A stretch of DNA of 64,000 nucleotides from Uranotaenia lowii (GCF_029784155.1 NW_026598389.1:62001-126000), one strand, 5' to 3'. Shown: positions 11,575 to 24,150, numbered from the stretch's first letter. Numbers and translations: made by a program. The notes: generated by a model not told the origin, from the sequence alone.

Positions 11575-11576
<2 letters not shown>
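11536..11576 (+). mobile_element. tRNA-derived SINE, 5' part (A box), with its left target duplication
   Basis: AATAAAGCT at 11536-11544 is repeated exactly at 21958-21966. After it come GATAGCGCTTGTGA and TGTAGCTCAGTTGGCAAG, a tRNA D-arm/pol III A box. The element breaks at 11576 into the poly-A tail (T run on this strand) of a minus-strand LINE and resumes at 21786-21790 with TCAGTTGC. The whole SINE is about 200 bp. Confidence 0.85.

Positions 11577-11641
<65 letters not shown>
11577..11641 (-). repeat. Poly(A) tail of the LINE (T run on plus strand)
   Basis: About 65 uninterrupted T on the plus strand, directly between the LINE 3' UTR (..GACCATCACA on the minus strand) and the SINE A-box half. 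It marks the priming end of target-primed reverse transcription. A pure run this long suggests a fairly recent insertion. Confidence 0.9.
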
Positions 11642-11643
<2 letters not shown>

Positions 11644-11870
11644 TGATGGTCCCACAGGCCCAATTGGGTCCTTCCTCCACCCCATACGCTTCTTTAGAAG
11701 TGGGAGGGACAGTTTATCCTATGGATAATTTTGTTTGCATTATTTTATCTAATTCTGTACGACTTGTTTGTCTAACTCCCGCGTATGTCCATCACCGTAC
11801 AAATTTATATCTGGTATTTCGCCAGATCTTCATCACAAGAATATGATCCTTTTTAGGATTAGTCATTATT

Positions 11871-14511
11871 TCAAATTGTCTGTTTAACGTGTTGTATTGC
11901 CAGTTTCTTGAAAATGTTTATGTTTGAACTGTCTTTGATATTTTGCGGCAGGCTGTTAAACATTTTTAGACCGTTGTAGAAAACTGATCGTTTTGTCATT
12001 TCCTTTCTCGTATTCGGTAATCTGAAATCATGGGCTCTTCTCGTATTGTAGGTATGTACATCGTTGCCGTACTGCAGACCGTCCATTAAGTAAGCCGGTA
12101 ACATTCCGTTCTTCATTTTATATATACAAATCAAGCTGTTATACGCAATTCTCTGTTTCACTGACAACCATTGAAGTATGTCGAGCATCAATGTACTTGG
12201 TGTGTATCGATTACATCGTATCACTACTCGCATGATCTTATTTTGAATTCTTTGTAGGCGCTTTGTTTGTGTATCAGATGCATGTAGTAAAATTGTAGCG
12301 CAATAGTCGAAGTGTGGCATGATAACAGATTTAACATAGATTATTTTCGACCAGAAAGTCATATATCTACTTACTCTACAAAGTACACCATATTTCACTG
12401 CAATCTTTTTGATTGTGTAGTCTATGTGAGCTATAAAATTCAATTTTTCATCGACTTGTACTCCTAGGTATTTGACTTGACGAACCCTTTCGATCACACA
12501 ACCATCGATTAATAATTTAGGGCTTACTCCTATTTTGCGATTTCCAATAATCATCCAGTTGGTTTTATCAAGATTTAGACATAATTTTCTGTGTTTCTAA
12601 AAATCTGCAATATTTTTCAAATCAGCATTTGCTTCTTGTACAACGAGTTCTAGGTCATTTCCACTCCAATAGGAGACGGAATCATCTGCAAATAGCTTGA
12701 GACGGCCGTGATTTAAGCATATTTTCATGTCATTGATGTACAATATAAATAACAAGGGACCCAACACACTTCCTTGGGGAACTCCTAGGTTATTTTCTCT
12801 GTATCGCGAGTAAGATGAACCATATTTTGTTCGTTGCATTCTATTCTCCAAATAATCTTTGAACCAGCTCAGAACCGTACCATTGATGCCAATTTTTACC
12901 AACACTTCTAACAGTAGTAACCGATCAATAGTTTCGAATGCTCTCTTGAAGTCTAGAAACACAGCCACTATGTAGTTTCCGTTTTCAATATTAATCTTCC
13001 AATTTCGAAGTATCAAGTTAACTGCAGATTCAGTTGAATGCTGCTTCCTGAATCCAGACTGTTCAGCAATCAATATGTCTCCACCCTCAATAAAGCGTAA
13101 GAATTGCTGTTTTACTGCTAATTCTAGCACCTTTTCTTGAATTTCCAACATGTTTATAGGACGATATAACGTCGCCTCTTGTGCATTTTTCTGTTTTTCA
13201 ATGGGAACTACAGTAGAACACTTCCACGTTTTAGGTATTATTCCTAACTGCAGACTCGTGTTTATAACATTTCTCAACGGGTTGGCTAATACCAGCAACG
13301 AATCCTTAAAAATTTTTAAGGAGACATTTTCGATACCAGCTGTGGGTTTCATATCGTTTACTATTTCGTCAAAATCTTGACTACTTATTGTCTCGAATGT
13401 GTGAAATTCTCCACTATTGTACATACTCTGATCCACGTAGCCATTAGAGCTTACCGGGATGCTGTTATGAATTTCCATGACGCTATCAATAAAGAAGTCA
13501 TTGAACTTCTCTGCTATTTCTTTTTCGTCTTTGACTTCAACTCCGTTGAATGTGACTGAATCTGTCTTGGTACTATTTGACTTCATCAACCTTTTTATTG
13601 TTTTCCACAATTGTTTCCCATTAGATTTGTTTCTCTCCAACTCATCTTGGATAGATTGGTTTTTAGCTTCTTTTAATTTTCGCGAATATTCGTTTCTCAC
13701 AACTTTGTAATTTTGCCAACTCCTTGAACATTTTGATCTTAAAAATTGTTTGTAAAGTTTGTCTCTACGTCTTTTGATTTCAATTAGGCTTCTGGAGTAC
13801 CATTTAGTACCACGTTCAGTACCATTGAGTACCATTTTTTTACGAACAAGTGCATTAACACTATCTTTCAATAAAACATCGATACGTCTTACCAACTCAT
13901 CAAAGTCAGCGCATTCCAATGTTGGCAAACCTGCCTCAAGAAGCTGTCGAAATACAATGTTGTTATACTGACTCCAATCATTCACAATCTGATGGATCTT
14001 AGGTAGACCATCATTAGTACCAAATCCAACTTCAATATTTATAGTCTCATGATCTGACACCCGAAAATCAGGAACGATCTTCGCCTCGGCTCTCTCCACA
14101 TTTGTGAACACCAAATCTATCCTAGAACTGCTGGATACAGTGATTCGAGTGTCTTCCATAACAATTTGTCGAAAACCATATGCCTCCATGACACGTTTCA
14201 GATCCCTACACTCTGCTTCATTGTTGAAATTAATGTTGTAATCACCACAGAAGATGTTATCAATTTCGTCTACAACAGTTTGACTCAGCCAACTATTTTC
14301 CAGAATATCTAAAAACCGAGCATCGCTTGCACTCGGAGAATGATAAATTCCTCCAACAACGATTTGCCTTTTTCCATCATTGAGTTTGACTGCCAGAATC
14401 CAGTTCATTTCAACACCTGCATTTAATAAAATGTCGATTTTAAACATCTTTCGTACGTACATTGATACTCCTCCAGTATGTCTTGAATGCGAAAAGCAGT
14501 GAATCATGGTG
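11871..14511 (-). pseudogene. LINE ORF2: endonuclease and reverse transcriptase, one internal stop
   Basis: Encodes the catalytic protein that nicks target DNA and reverse-transcribes the element RNA. The frame runs from the MITE junction (TMIHCFSHSRHTGGVSMYV) through the endonuclease (CGDYNINF, later SDHETI), RT motifs (AEQSGFRKQHSTESAVNL, FLDFKRAFETID, LGVPQGSVLGPLLFILYIND, KLFADDSV) and a C-terminal thumb region to ..IQHVKQTI at 11871. The single in-frame stop TAG at 12597-12599 lies between NIADF and KHRKLCLNLD, just after the FADD box; the frame is identical on both sides. The first residues, including the catalytic Glu in VETHL, are across the MITE at 15468-15624. Otherwise well preserved. 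Confidence 0.9.
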
Positions 14512-14513
14512 TA

Positions 14514-15465
14514 CCGTCAACTGGGGCAACATGCAACAATTTTCAATTTCATTGGCTTCTAAAAACTTTATGTTCACAGTTAGTCATACCTTTTATGCAT
14601 TAAAAGTTTCAAGGTTGACGGGACATCAAATTGGCGTAGTCAGAAAAATTATTGGTTTCTTCAGTCATTTTTAATTTTCTAAAAACATTCGATTTTCATC
14701 CTCCTCAGCAAATGGGGTAACTTGCAACAAACTATGTGTTTGATAAGAAATCTTATGAAAACGTATGAAAATGTATAGTTTTTGATAAACTTTCGATGAA
14801 TTCAAGATCATTACGCATGAAAACACCATTTGCAGTGATTTTTTGTTTTGTGAAAACTTATTTTCACATTTTTTCTGAAAATTAGGGTGCTGCATACATT
14901 TAGGGGTAAAACAATAGTACTAAAAATTGAAAAAGCCGAAATCATTAAAAAAATGTTTGGATGAAAGATATTTCAGTGTTGACAAACGCGTGATGCGAAA
15001 CAATCATATTCCAGCATTTGGATATGAGATTTACAAGGTGTTTCTTTGATTTGCATTTTGTTGCATTTTACCCCACACTGGTAACTGAATTATAAAAATA
15101 TTTATTTCAAAAAATTGAGTGATTTTTCGAAAACTATTTTTACATCAATAGTGTTGGTATAGGATGAGGAAACCAGTATAAAGTTTGTAGGTGATATTAT
15201 CAAGCCAATCCTTCATACTGGGTATAGTTTTTTACGGCATCGAAAAATGTTAAAAATTGTACATTTATTGTTTGATTTTTTAAATTTTATATAAAAATCA
15301 AAAACTTTAAAAAACTATCTCAGGATGCTAAAAATTATGTCATCATCATGTTGTAATCATTAAAAGATATCTTTATCTCATTACATTAAATTAAAAATTG
15401 AATCAGTGTGGTGTTATCTAAATGTTGCATCCAACCCCGCTGTTGCATGATGCCCCGTTTGACGG
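14514..15465. mobile_element. 952-bp MITE, TA duplication, CCGTCAA..GGGGCA termini
   Basis: The left terminus CCGTCAACTGGGGCAACATG and the inverse of the right terminus CCGTCAAACGGGGCATCATG match at all but three positions of the first 24. TA flanks both ends (14512-14513 and 15466-15467). Removing the element and one TA restores the LINE ORF2 frame without a gap. Interior: AT-rich, with several internal (C)TTGCAACA/TGTTGCA words and no transposase, so it is a Tc1/mariner-type non-autonomous element. Related termini appear near 48251 and 63817. Confidence 0.9.
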
Positions 15466-15467
15466 TA

Positions 15468-15624
15468 ACCAATTATGTCCAAAGTATTAGAATTCAAATC
15501 CTCCGTTAAGTGGGTTTCAACTAGCACTAAAATTTTAGGCTTTAATTCTTGAGCCACTACGCAAATTTCCTCGAAGCTACTTAACAAGCCGCAAACATTT
15601 AAATATAAAATATCTGATTTTGAT
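15468..15624 (-). pseudogene. N-terminal piece of LINE ORF2 (endonuclease start)
   Basis: Minus-strand reading begins just after the ORF1 stop and gives ILYLNVCGLLSSFEE, then ELKPKILVLVETHL and ..LDIIG, stopping at the MITE. The NVCGL and LVETHL motifs are the first two conserved blocks of APE-type LINE endonucleases; the Glu in ETHL is catalytic. It continues in frame at 14511. ORF1 and ORF2 are nearly contiguous. Confidence 0.8.
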
Positions 15625-15626
15625 TG

Positions 15627-16678
15627 CTATTTACCGTAATCGATGAACATTTTGGCCTTAGAGGCTTTTCTTTTATATATTTCACACTCATAACTCCATG
15701 CAGGGTGGCAAATATCAACTTGCTTCTGCAAATCTAGCTTCACTGTGCTATTAAAATTAATACAATTTATACACTTTTCAAATTGTGCACTGCATTCTTT
15801 TGTATCGTGACCTTCGCCGCACTTAGCACAACGAGTTGACTCTTTGCAAAATTCAGCTTTATGACCATAATTCCAACACTTATAACAACGCAAAACATTA
15901 ATATCTTCAAAAATTTTGCAACGTTCCCAGCCAATATTTACTTTACCGCGATTTATCAAAGCACTAAAAGTTTCCGAATCAACTTCCACAGTAGCAATCA
16001 TCGGATTATGCTTCCATTTCTTATTTTTTTCAATATGAACCACCTTTATTACAGAGTCATTTAAGCTGTTCTGTTTTTTAAATAATTCTACAAACTTTCC
16101 ATCATCAAATTTATCTTCTTCTGCAAATCCCACTACTTTAATCTTAGGTTTTGCTGGTTGTTTTATTTCTATAGAATATCTCTTTCCCAAAACTTTCAAA
16201 GCGTGTGTCATGAAATTCTGTGCCTTTTCCTTTGAAGCACATCTCACCAACACTTCCGCTGTTGATTCAATGTAACGAACTGAGGTTACTCCCAAAGAAA
16301 CCGGATCTAACGAAGATTTCAGATCTTTACGCGTTACATCCATACTCTGTTCTTTAATTGGTTTCAAACGAACTGTTTCCTCTAATTTAGCTAATGAAGC
16401 ATTTTGTATTTTGTCATTTTTAGCAACGATATCTCGTTTGGTCGAATTTTTATCATATGCCACTTGTTTACTTAAAACATTTGACACTACTGGTGTTTGT
16501 GTCGTTTTAACTACTCTAGCGTAAGTTAATGTTGGCGTTTTTTCGTTATCACTTAATTTTCTTTTTTTGGAATTCGAACGTAAGGCATACCTGGCAACTT
16601 CACCTTTATCATTAGAAGCTGATCCAGAAAATGGTTTCATTTCATCACGCACAATATTCTGAATCTGTTTTTTCAAAT
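15627..16678 (-). pseudogene. LINE ORF1, C-terminal part with CCHC zinc knuckles
   Basis: Continues the ORF1 begun at 21453 after the nested insert; the shared KKQIQ residues come from the target duplication. A basic, Ser/Thr-rich linker (LRSNSKKRKLSDNEK) precedes an RRM-like segment (TSVRYIESTAEVLVRCASKEKAQNF split over about 40 residues) and two zinc knuckles, CYKCWNYGHKAEFC and CAKCGEGHDTKEC, then CINC. It ends ..FIDYGK at 15627. The product is the RNA-binding RNP component of the LINE. Without the insert, ORF1 would be about 450 codons. Confidence 0.85.
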
Positions 16679-19600
16679 GTATGTATGTATGTATGTATGT
16701 ATTGAATCCACCTTGGGTTTACGGCAGCGCCGCGGTTGTGGCAAAAAAAATAACCCACACGTCCATCTTAGCTACCACGCAACACAGTCATAACCACTCA
16801 ATGAGACTTGTAAGGGAATGGAATCGTAAGCAGAGGCACTTACGGTATCCAGGGTTAAAAGGGGAAAAGTCTCGAGAAGCTATAACCATGTTGTTGACTA
16901 ACCAAGATAGCATGCAAACTATAATCCCGCCGCCAAGGCTTCCGAAAAAAGAGTGTGTCCTTATTTTACAAATAGTAATCAAATACTTTCTTTTTCTCAA
17001 CCATGCCAAATTCCCTTGACATAAATTGAGGAACGTCTAGTATTCAATGCGGTACTAGCATACACGGTAACCCGCTCTTTTTGTAAAACGAGGATACCCA
17101 GATGCCCCTACCCTAGATATTAAAAAATTCAATAAATATATAATAAAAATAATAAATATATAATAAATAATATAATAAAATATAATCTAAATATGATGTT
17201 ATAGCATATGTATAGTATTACATTTGTGAATAACGTTGTGTTAAAAATATATGATTTAGTACAATATAAAAGAAAGTCATACAATGTAAATAGCCGGGCT
17301 TCGACCAGACCGAACAATTGAAACTTAATGTATTGTCATTCATATTGTAGATCGAAAAGCAGAATACTATTGATGACAATAAATTTCATGGATTAAGAAC
17401 TATCGATTCTGATTGATAAACATCAAAAATTTTGTCTTTATATGGAAATATTAGCACAAAAAAAAATTAAAAATAAAAATGCTGATGACGTTCATTTCGG
17501 TCTGATCGAATTCCGACAAAATATAAATATGAATATATAAAAAGAAAAATAATAAAATACGGCTAAAAATATGTTGTATAATACGTTGTTGGCTTTCGAG
17601 TTATCCGTTCTATCACAATGTGTTTCAAACTAGTTAATCTGAAAAAAATGAAAACGTTATCTGAAAACATAAAAATTGGATGAGAGTTTCATATGGTTAA
17701 ATCCATGAATACTGATATTTTTTTCTGAGATCGAATAATTTTAGAAAGAGAAAAGTTATAATCCATTTAAAGAAACTTTAATAGAACTTTTAATCTACAC
17801 TATATAAAGCTACCTACGCTTTGGACAACTTTAATGAATAAGAAAATAATTTCGATGGAGTATTTGAATTTTTGATCATTACCAGATGCAGACAAATAAT
17901 GTATGTTTTTTTTTAAATTAAATTCTTCTTTTTCCAACACATAACGTTTTCCTGAATATCTTCTGGAAACTGAACCTTAAAAAATGAAGGGTTAATTATG
18001 AAATCCGCAAATATTTGTGTTAAGATTGTAAATTGTATGTATGTATGTATGGTAAAATTGATAAACAATAAAAAAAAATAATATGACCAAATAAAATTAA
18101 TAACAAGGATACAAAATGATTATAACAATGAATACTGAAATAATGAGAATACATAATCAATATAGTTAAGGCACCATATAGATAAATTATTCCATAGATC
18201 GCCTATGTCACTAGATAGCCTGTAAAAAATATTCTATTTATTTAATTCTATTTTTGAGCATGCAAAGACATTTCTTGAAGAATTATTTACTGGGTCAGCT
18301 AGTATCGTAATGAAGAAGTAATGTTGTTTTGTGAAATGTATTGAATAATAAAGATAAATTAGATATTCATAAGATAATTTTTAATTTTATATTTGATCCA
18401 ACAATTTTTAAAATTATTCAAAATATACCATTCAAGACATAAAAAATTGTAACTCGCAGTTGTGATTCCGGGTATAATTCGCAAATTATGTTTGATATTT
18501 ATGATAGCTGAAAGCGAAGATTAATCATGATAATATCTATGCAATATAATAAAATGGGTTTTGAATCGTCTCCGTCATTGATTGATTTTATTGATACACA
18601 ACCTAAAATTAAAATAAAGGTTAAATTTAAAACCATGACAAAGAAGCCATAAAGTCTGGATATTATCAAATAACAGGAGATGCGTTTGTTGTATAGGTCA
18701 GGTCGATGTTATTGAAAAAAGGATGAAATAAAATAATTTACAGTTATACCTGATATAGTTACTAAAAAAATCTTCGTAATGATAAAAAAAAATATGATTA
18801 ACACTCTGCTGCAATGAAGATAATTTATAGAATCAGAAGAAAAAATAGAAATCAGTTAAAAAAATATCTGTAAGTAAAGTAACAACATTAGAACAATTGT
18901 TAAAAAAAAATGCAAAAGCGAAATATATACAATCGATTCATATATTATTGTTTGTGATTGATAGCTGAATCGCAAAAAAAAATGTATACTTTGTCGCTCT
19001 CTAGAAAAATAATTTAAATAATAATAAAAAAAAAGATATCTAAAGAAAGTTATTTATTTTTTATGTTAATAATAAAAATTAAAAATGGATACGGATCTGA
19101 AAAATAAAAGTTTATGAGCAAATGTAATAAACAAGCATAAGGGTTTTGTTATATGTCTATCTTGATGCAATTTAAGCAGTTGTTGAGTAAAGTGTTTTAG
19201 GAACTTTATTTTTTCAATTTTGTAACTACAATGCTATTTCTGTGTACCTCTCTTTCTTCCAGTATCATTGATGTTATATTTCATAGGTGAACAAGAATAA
19301 CTTCACAGTACAATATCATATGTCTTCTTTTCTAATGGAACAAGATATAAGTATTAGAAAATTCCACGCCTCTTTTATTGGATATTTTTGTTCATCAAGA
19401 TAAGCATATAACATGCTTAACACCTTTACCAAATTTATTGAGTATTTATGACTAGTTGATGAAATTACTACGTGCAGTGTCCTGGAAAATAATATCAATA
19501 TTGATCTGGTAAAAACAAATGTCAACAAAATTTGATTAAATCAGTAAAATAAAAATACTGAAATCTTAAATCATATTAGATTAACCCTTTTTATCACGTT

Positions 19601-21107
19601 GCAACTGTTATAACCAATCATTATTTAAAAATAATTGTACGTGAGTTTTTAGATGCCTATTCTACAAGTAAGATATTTTAATCATGGTTGTCTTATGAAT
19701 TCAGAGAGTACGTTTAAAACAATATTTTTTTCCTGTGTACAGTACACGTTCACAGAATTAAACGATCTCTTTAATGGTATTCGTTATCTCATTAAAAACA
19801 AATTCTCACTGCCACCGTGGATGTGACTCTCCTCCTGTGAATTTAATATAAATATTTTATAACACGCACACAAATGACAGCACTTTTTTTTCGTCCCATT
19901 AGAAACGAAACAGTGGTAACTGCAACCAGCATTCGCAACATTCATGACAAACAAGATAAACATTCAAACATTCAAAACACATCTCCATTCTATCAGCTGG
20001 TTGATAGACCACTTTGAGACCTGCAGCACACAAAATAAAACAATTAAAGTATTTAGCTTTCTCTTGTCTCATTCATTATTTACCCGCGCACAGGATAATC
20101 TCTAGCCGAAAAACCATCTGTGAAAAGATCACTATGTTAGGACAAAAGTGTCAGGAAGGAGCGCGAACCGTATGATTTTTTCCAATCTCAAAGCGCTGAA
20201 CAGCATTGCTGCCACAGTAGAAAAAAACCCACAAAAATGATGCATCCCACTCTGGTACACTGGGACTTCAATGTATCTGAACAAGGCACAACCACAAGCT
20301 AGACTCTTACAGTCAGAATAAAAATTTTAGAGAACGAAACGAAATAGATAGACATAGCAAACTGATAAAAGTAACAAATCACTTAGCTGAAAATCCGTCC
20401 ACGCCGATTTCATCAGGATCCATCTCCATCATTAGCAACCAACATGAAACCGTGCCTCGTGTTTCCATATACACCAAAATCTCACCACTCTCACCTGTTC
20501 CCACCAATTTCCCTTTCTATCAGGCACCATTCATTACGCTCTCCCCCACTCTGAGTTAATGGTATCAGTATCAATGAAGACAGCACTACACGGATGTGTG
20601 CGTGCCAATGGTGCAAACCGACCTAGGTGCGACTCGGAATGGGAAACAGAGTCAAACACAATTTTTAGGCTTCCATCTTTTTCGCCTCTCGGTTTTCGAT
20701 TAAAACACTTTTCTCGCACTTGAAAACCTTTCATATTCAACCAGCAGATAATTTGAGGAACATTCAACGCCCACACCAATTTCTGATCCCAAATTTTGCA
20801 TCCATTCCATGGAAACTAATCCCGTTCCGCCCGGACTCATTAATTGCCCGGCTGGAAAATGAGATTTTGGTCGCCATCTTTCCCTTCACTTTTCTTTCAC
20901 ATTTCTTTCAAACGATTTAACTTTTTTCCCCATTTCATGCACTTCACTCATTGATAAAAACGAAAATAATCACCAATCCCTTAATTAAACAACACTTTAA
21001 ATGAAACATTTCGATTGATACTTCGCATCAACAAAAACTGCGCGACGAACTATTGACAAGACGGGAGAAATGCGACCGCTTTCAAACGCTGCACGATTGG
21101 TAATCTG
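16679..21107 (-). mobile_element. 4.43-kb retroposed insert of unknown identity, CATA-repeat tail, 21-bp target duplication
   Basis: A perfect 21-bp direct repeat flanks it (16658-16678 and 21108-21128, beginning TCTGAATCTGTTTT). At its 16679 end lies a GTAT microsatellite, that is, a (CATA)n tail in minus-strand reading. Long duplications plus a simple-repeat tail mean target-primed insertion in minus orientation. The interior contains no long ORF. 16730-17000 and about 20150-21100 are GC-richer; 17100-19600 is extremely AT-rich, with a second TATG microsatellite near 18040 and a Helitron-like 3' terminus (GGGTCAGCTAG) near 18290. The 5' part (21107 downward) looks like gene leader sequence rather than any LINE I know. 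Possibly a retroposed long non-coding or heavily decayed transcript. Confidence 0.7.
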
Positions 21108-21453
21108 TCTGAATCTGTTTTTTCAAATCTGAAGAAACTATCATTTGCTTATTCATATTATCGATTTTATCATTAATATGATTTATCATACCAACCAAAT
21201 TATTAATATCACAGTCCACCTTAGAATTGTCCAAACATTCATCACACACAAAAACAAAATTTTTTATTTTTCGTATCAAATCATAGTTTTGACCCACAGC
21301 GTGCGATAAGCAGCTGATGTGAAACGCTTTCTTACAATTACCAAAACAGAGAACTTGTTCATCCGTCGATGTTATTCTCCCACAGCACTGAGAACACAAC
21401 GCGGAACTCACTCTCGCGCATTCATCCATCCCCACGCATACAATCTCTTGCAT
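21108..21453 (-). pseudogene. LINE ORF1, N-terminal part with PHD-type zinc finger
   Basis: Starts at the ATG at 21453 (MQEIVCVGMDECARV). CSQC..CFGNC..FHISC..FVCDEC forms a C4HC3 PHD-like finger over roughly residues 20-75, followed by a coiled-coil-like Asn/Ile/Asp-rich segment (NNLVGMINHINDKIDNM) ending SDLKKQIQ, where the 4.43-kb insert interrupts. PHD-plus-zinc-knuckle ORF1 proteins occur in some CR1/L2-group LINEs. The part after the duplication (TDYQSCSV) is read-through into the insert and not LINE sequence. Confidence 0.8.
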
Positions 21454-21789
21454 ACCAATCGAGACGGCCTGGCCGCTCGCTTACACACTTTGACAGCGAT
21501 CAGATATGATCGTTTACAGACGCACACAAAAGACAATAACATAAAGATACTTAGCGACGGTAAAAAATGGTCTATCCAAAGCAGTCCACAATAGGCAAAT
21601 TTTGATCCCTTTGCCTGGTTCTTCACGGTGATTAATTGATGTCATCCGATGAAATCAGGTGGCACAGCACTTGATCACTGTGAAGAGCACTTATTGCTTG
21701 ACGAATCACAAGTTTTACACATAAAAAATAAACTTTAATTGTGCACACAAAATATACACAACATCACAATACAATCACAATTCAACAAG

Positions 21790-21966
21790 TCAGTTGCTTC
21801 CTGAGCCAATGTCCGTGAGTTCGAGCCCAAGAGTAAACATCGGTCACTGTTGTATCGGAAAAGTTTTTCGATGACTGTCCGCCAACTGCATCGTTGATAT
21901 AAGTCGCGAAAGACATAAAGATGTTAAAACAACTATAATCTAAACAAACAAAAAATAAATAAAGCT
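21790..21966 (+). mobile_element. tRNA-derived SINE, 3' part (B box), with right target duplication
   Basis: Continues the SINE begun at 11545. TCAGTTGCTTCCTGAGCC, then GAGTTCGAGCCC (pol III B box / T-arm), then a non-tRNA body, then an A-rich end (AAACAAAAAATAAAT). AATAAAGCT at 21958-21966 is the target duplication matching 11536-11544. The tRNA-unrelated body (about 21840-21935) is presumably the LINE-derived recognition tail. Confidence 0.85.
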
Positions 21967-24150
21967 TATAATACAAAGACTAAACATTAATGTAATCCAT
22001 GAAAAAAACAAAGGACATTGGCTACTTAAAACTGAAAAAGTTAAATAATAATAAAAGCATTATTAAAAAAATAGACGAAACATTCCAGATCTTGGCAAAC
22101 TTATTTAGAGATCAAGTTTCAGAAAATTAGATTAAATAATTTTTGTAGCGCAATTCGAAACTCGAGATGCAGTTCTCATTTTAAAGCTGTTGCTTTTGAA
22201 TTATGCTGAAATTTGATGAAAAATGATGTCTAAATTCAAATAATTTCCAAAAATTTCATTTTTGGAAAAGCACACCAGGTCAGCTAGTAGAGTACTAAAT
22301 AGAACTGATTGTTTAAGCTAGTGGTTATGTTCCTTCAAACTCAAATATCCATGTTCCATCAGAATTCCATTGAAAATAACGGTCTCTCATTTCAATTTGA
22401 GAAAAATGCCAATGCAATCAATTGCAATATTGCACCCGGAGAAGTTTCTTAGACTCTGAGCAACTTAGAACAAAGGTCAATTTTATCGCCCGGTAAAATA
22501 CGACTGTAATCCAAGTGGATTCAAATTTAATATTAAAGGATCTGCTCTCTGTCTCTATCTGGGGGTGTCACTGCATCGCAATACTTGTTTTGGCAGTGTT
22601 ATTTTTTTCGAAGAATTTTTCGGTTGTATTGAATCACCATTGACCACGTCGTCTTCTCGAAGCGGAGCAAAAGCTTTGACATTGGATACCTACATCGGAC
22701 AAAAGCGAACAAAATACGTAGGTTACGGTTTCAATCGAAATCATCCTGCCCTAGAATAATGGTAGCAACAACCACGGCATTCCCATTGCCATTTGCTAGC
22801 TAGGATATTGATCCGGAGCGTGTCGTCATTTGATTGCCGAAAGCCGTTTAGTGTTATGTGTAGCCCTGTGTTGTTGTCGTTGTCGATGTTGATATCTCTT
22901 CCACCCTCGATGTTGTTGTTCTCTCGACTGTTCCGAATGCTGACAGGGCAATGAAACAACAATGATAGTCGATGTTACAATGACACCATTAAAGAGGATG
23001 TTTCCATCGGATAATTAGCGGTGGAATTCGAAGCATGTCGTTCCCGAGTGTTTTGGGGATTCGGTTACGAATTTCATTTGTTATGTTAGTTGAAGTGTGT
23101 AGCAGCCACGTGATAACGAATCCATGAGTTAAAAATCCTTAGAATAAGAATAGTGTTTTTTCAAGGGACTTACATATATACCATGACTTGAAATTTCGGG
23201 AAAATGATAAGCTCATCTAGATTCTTTAAATACAAATAATCCTATTTAATTAAAATTCAGTTTACTAGATCGGAACAACATACCTCACATCTATCCTTAT
23301 CTTCATGATTGATTTTGTAGGCTTTATCAAAGAACAAACACATTGAATTTTTGGAAAGAGTATATGACACACATGCATTCTAAGCTGAGTCTCAACATGT
23401 GTATCGAACCTCAATTTCAATCGTTTTGGAAAAAAAGGAACAATCTCACTCTAGAAACCGTTTGGAGTTCATTGTACCCCACATATCAGTTCGGTATGCA
23501 TAAAGAACTGGCTGCAACTTTGAGCTACCTGTTCGGAATGTCTAATTCATTTTATTTCTACTTCTTGATCTATGGCTAAGCCGACATGATGATAAGCTCG
23601 TTCGAGTGACATTTTCGTCGTCTGTTTCACATTTCTTTTTCTTCAAAATAAAAAAAATCCAGTTATGCTACGCATATTCCGACTTGTCAACACACGATAA
23701 ATGAATATCTGTCTGGTTTTAACTTTTTACAAACTTATCTTAACAGTTAGTGCAAATAATCGGATTGTTCTTTTATAAATCGGCTTGGACTTTTATAATG
23801 AGCAATAGACAAATAAATTTTTATTGAAAGTTGCAAGTTGATTTAGTTTTGTTATACACAAGAGCTAGTTTTATCGGTATTTCATAATTACCTTTATTTA
23901 ATACTAATTCTAATTGAACTTATTATGTGAAGTTCTTTATAATTCCAACGAAAAAAATGCATTGCAATAAAGTAGTTTGTGTTCAATTATTTAGTCAAAA
24001 CATTGTAAATAGTCAAATCTTTATTCTCAAATATAAATTTTTTTTATACTGATTAGGTATCAAATTTTGGGAAGATTGTCTTCCTGATTCGCTTGGACCA
24101 GAACAGATGTCTTCATTCCCTCATACCTATTAATTGAGCATAAACCTGAA
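21967..24150. other. Mostly unassigned sequence; one Helitron-like 3' end
   Basis: AAGCACACCAGGTCAGCTAG near 22266-22287 is a Helitron-like 3' terminus (compare 53767-53770). 22550-23130 is GC-richer, with short diverse ORFs but none I can assign. Nothing else supported. Confidence 0.4.

Larger units (their letters stand above)
11577..21785 (-). mobile_element. Full-length CR1/L2-type LINE inserted in a SINE and itself split twice
   Basis: On the minus strand the order is 5' UTR (about 21785-21454), ORF1 N-part (21453-21108), a 4.43-kb insert, ORF1 C-part (16678-15627), ORF2 start (15624-15468), a 952-bp MITE, ORF2 rest (14511-11871), a 3' UTR of about 230 bp, and a poly-A tail of about 65 nt (11577-11641). 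The flanks share CAAG (11573-11576 and 21786-21789), a short target duplication in the SINE. Subtracting nested inserts leaves about 5.4 kb. Domain order (PHD plus CCHC ORF1; APE endonuclease and RT without visible RNase H) suggests the CR1/L2 group; the exact clade is not resolved. Confidence 0.85.

Noticed and set aside
16681..17019. 112-codon ORF starting in a TATG microsatellite
   Set aside because: The N-terminus is simple repeat translation and the rest lacks any domain.
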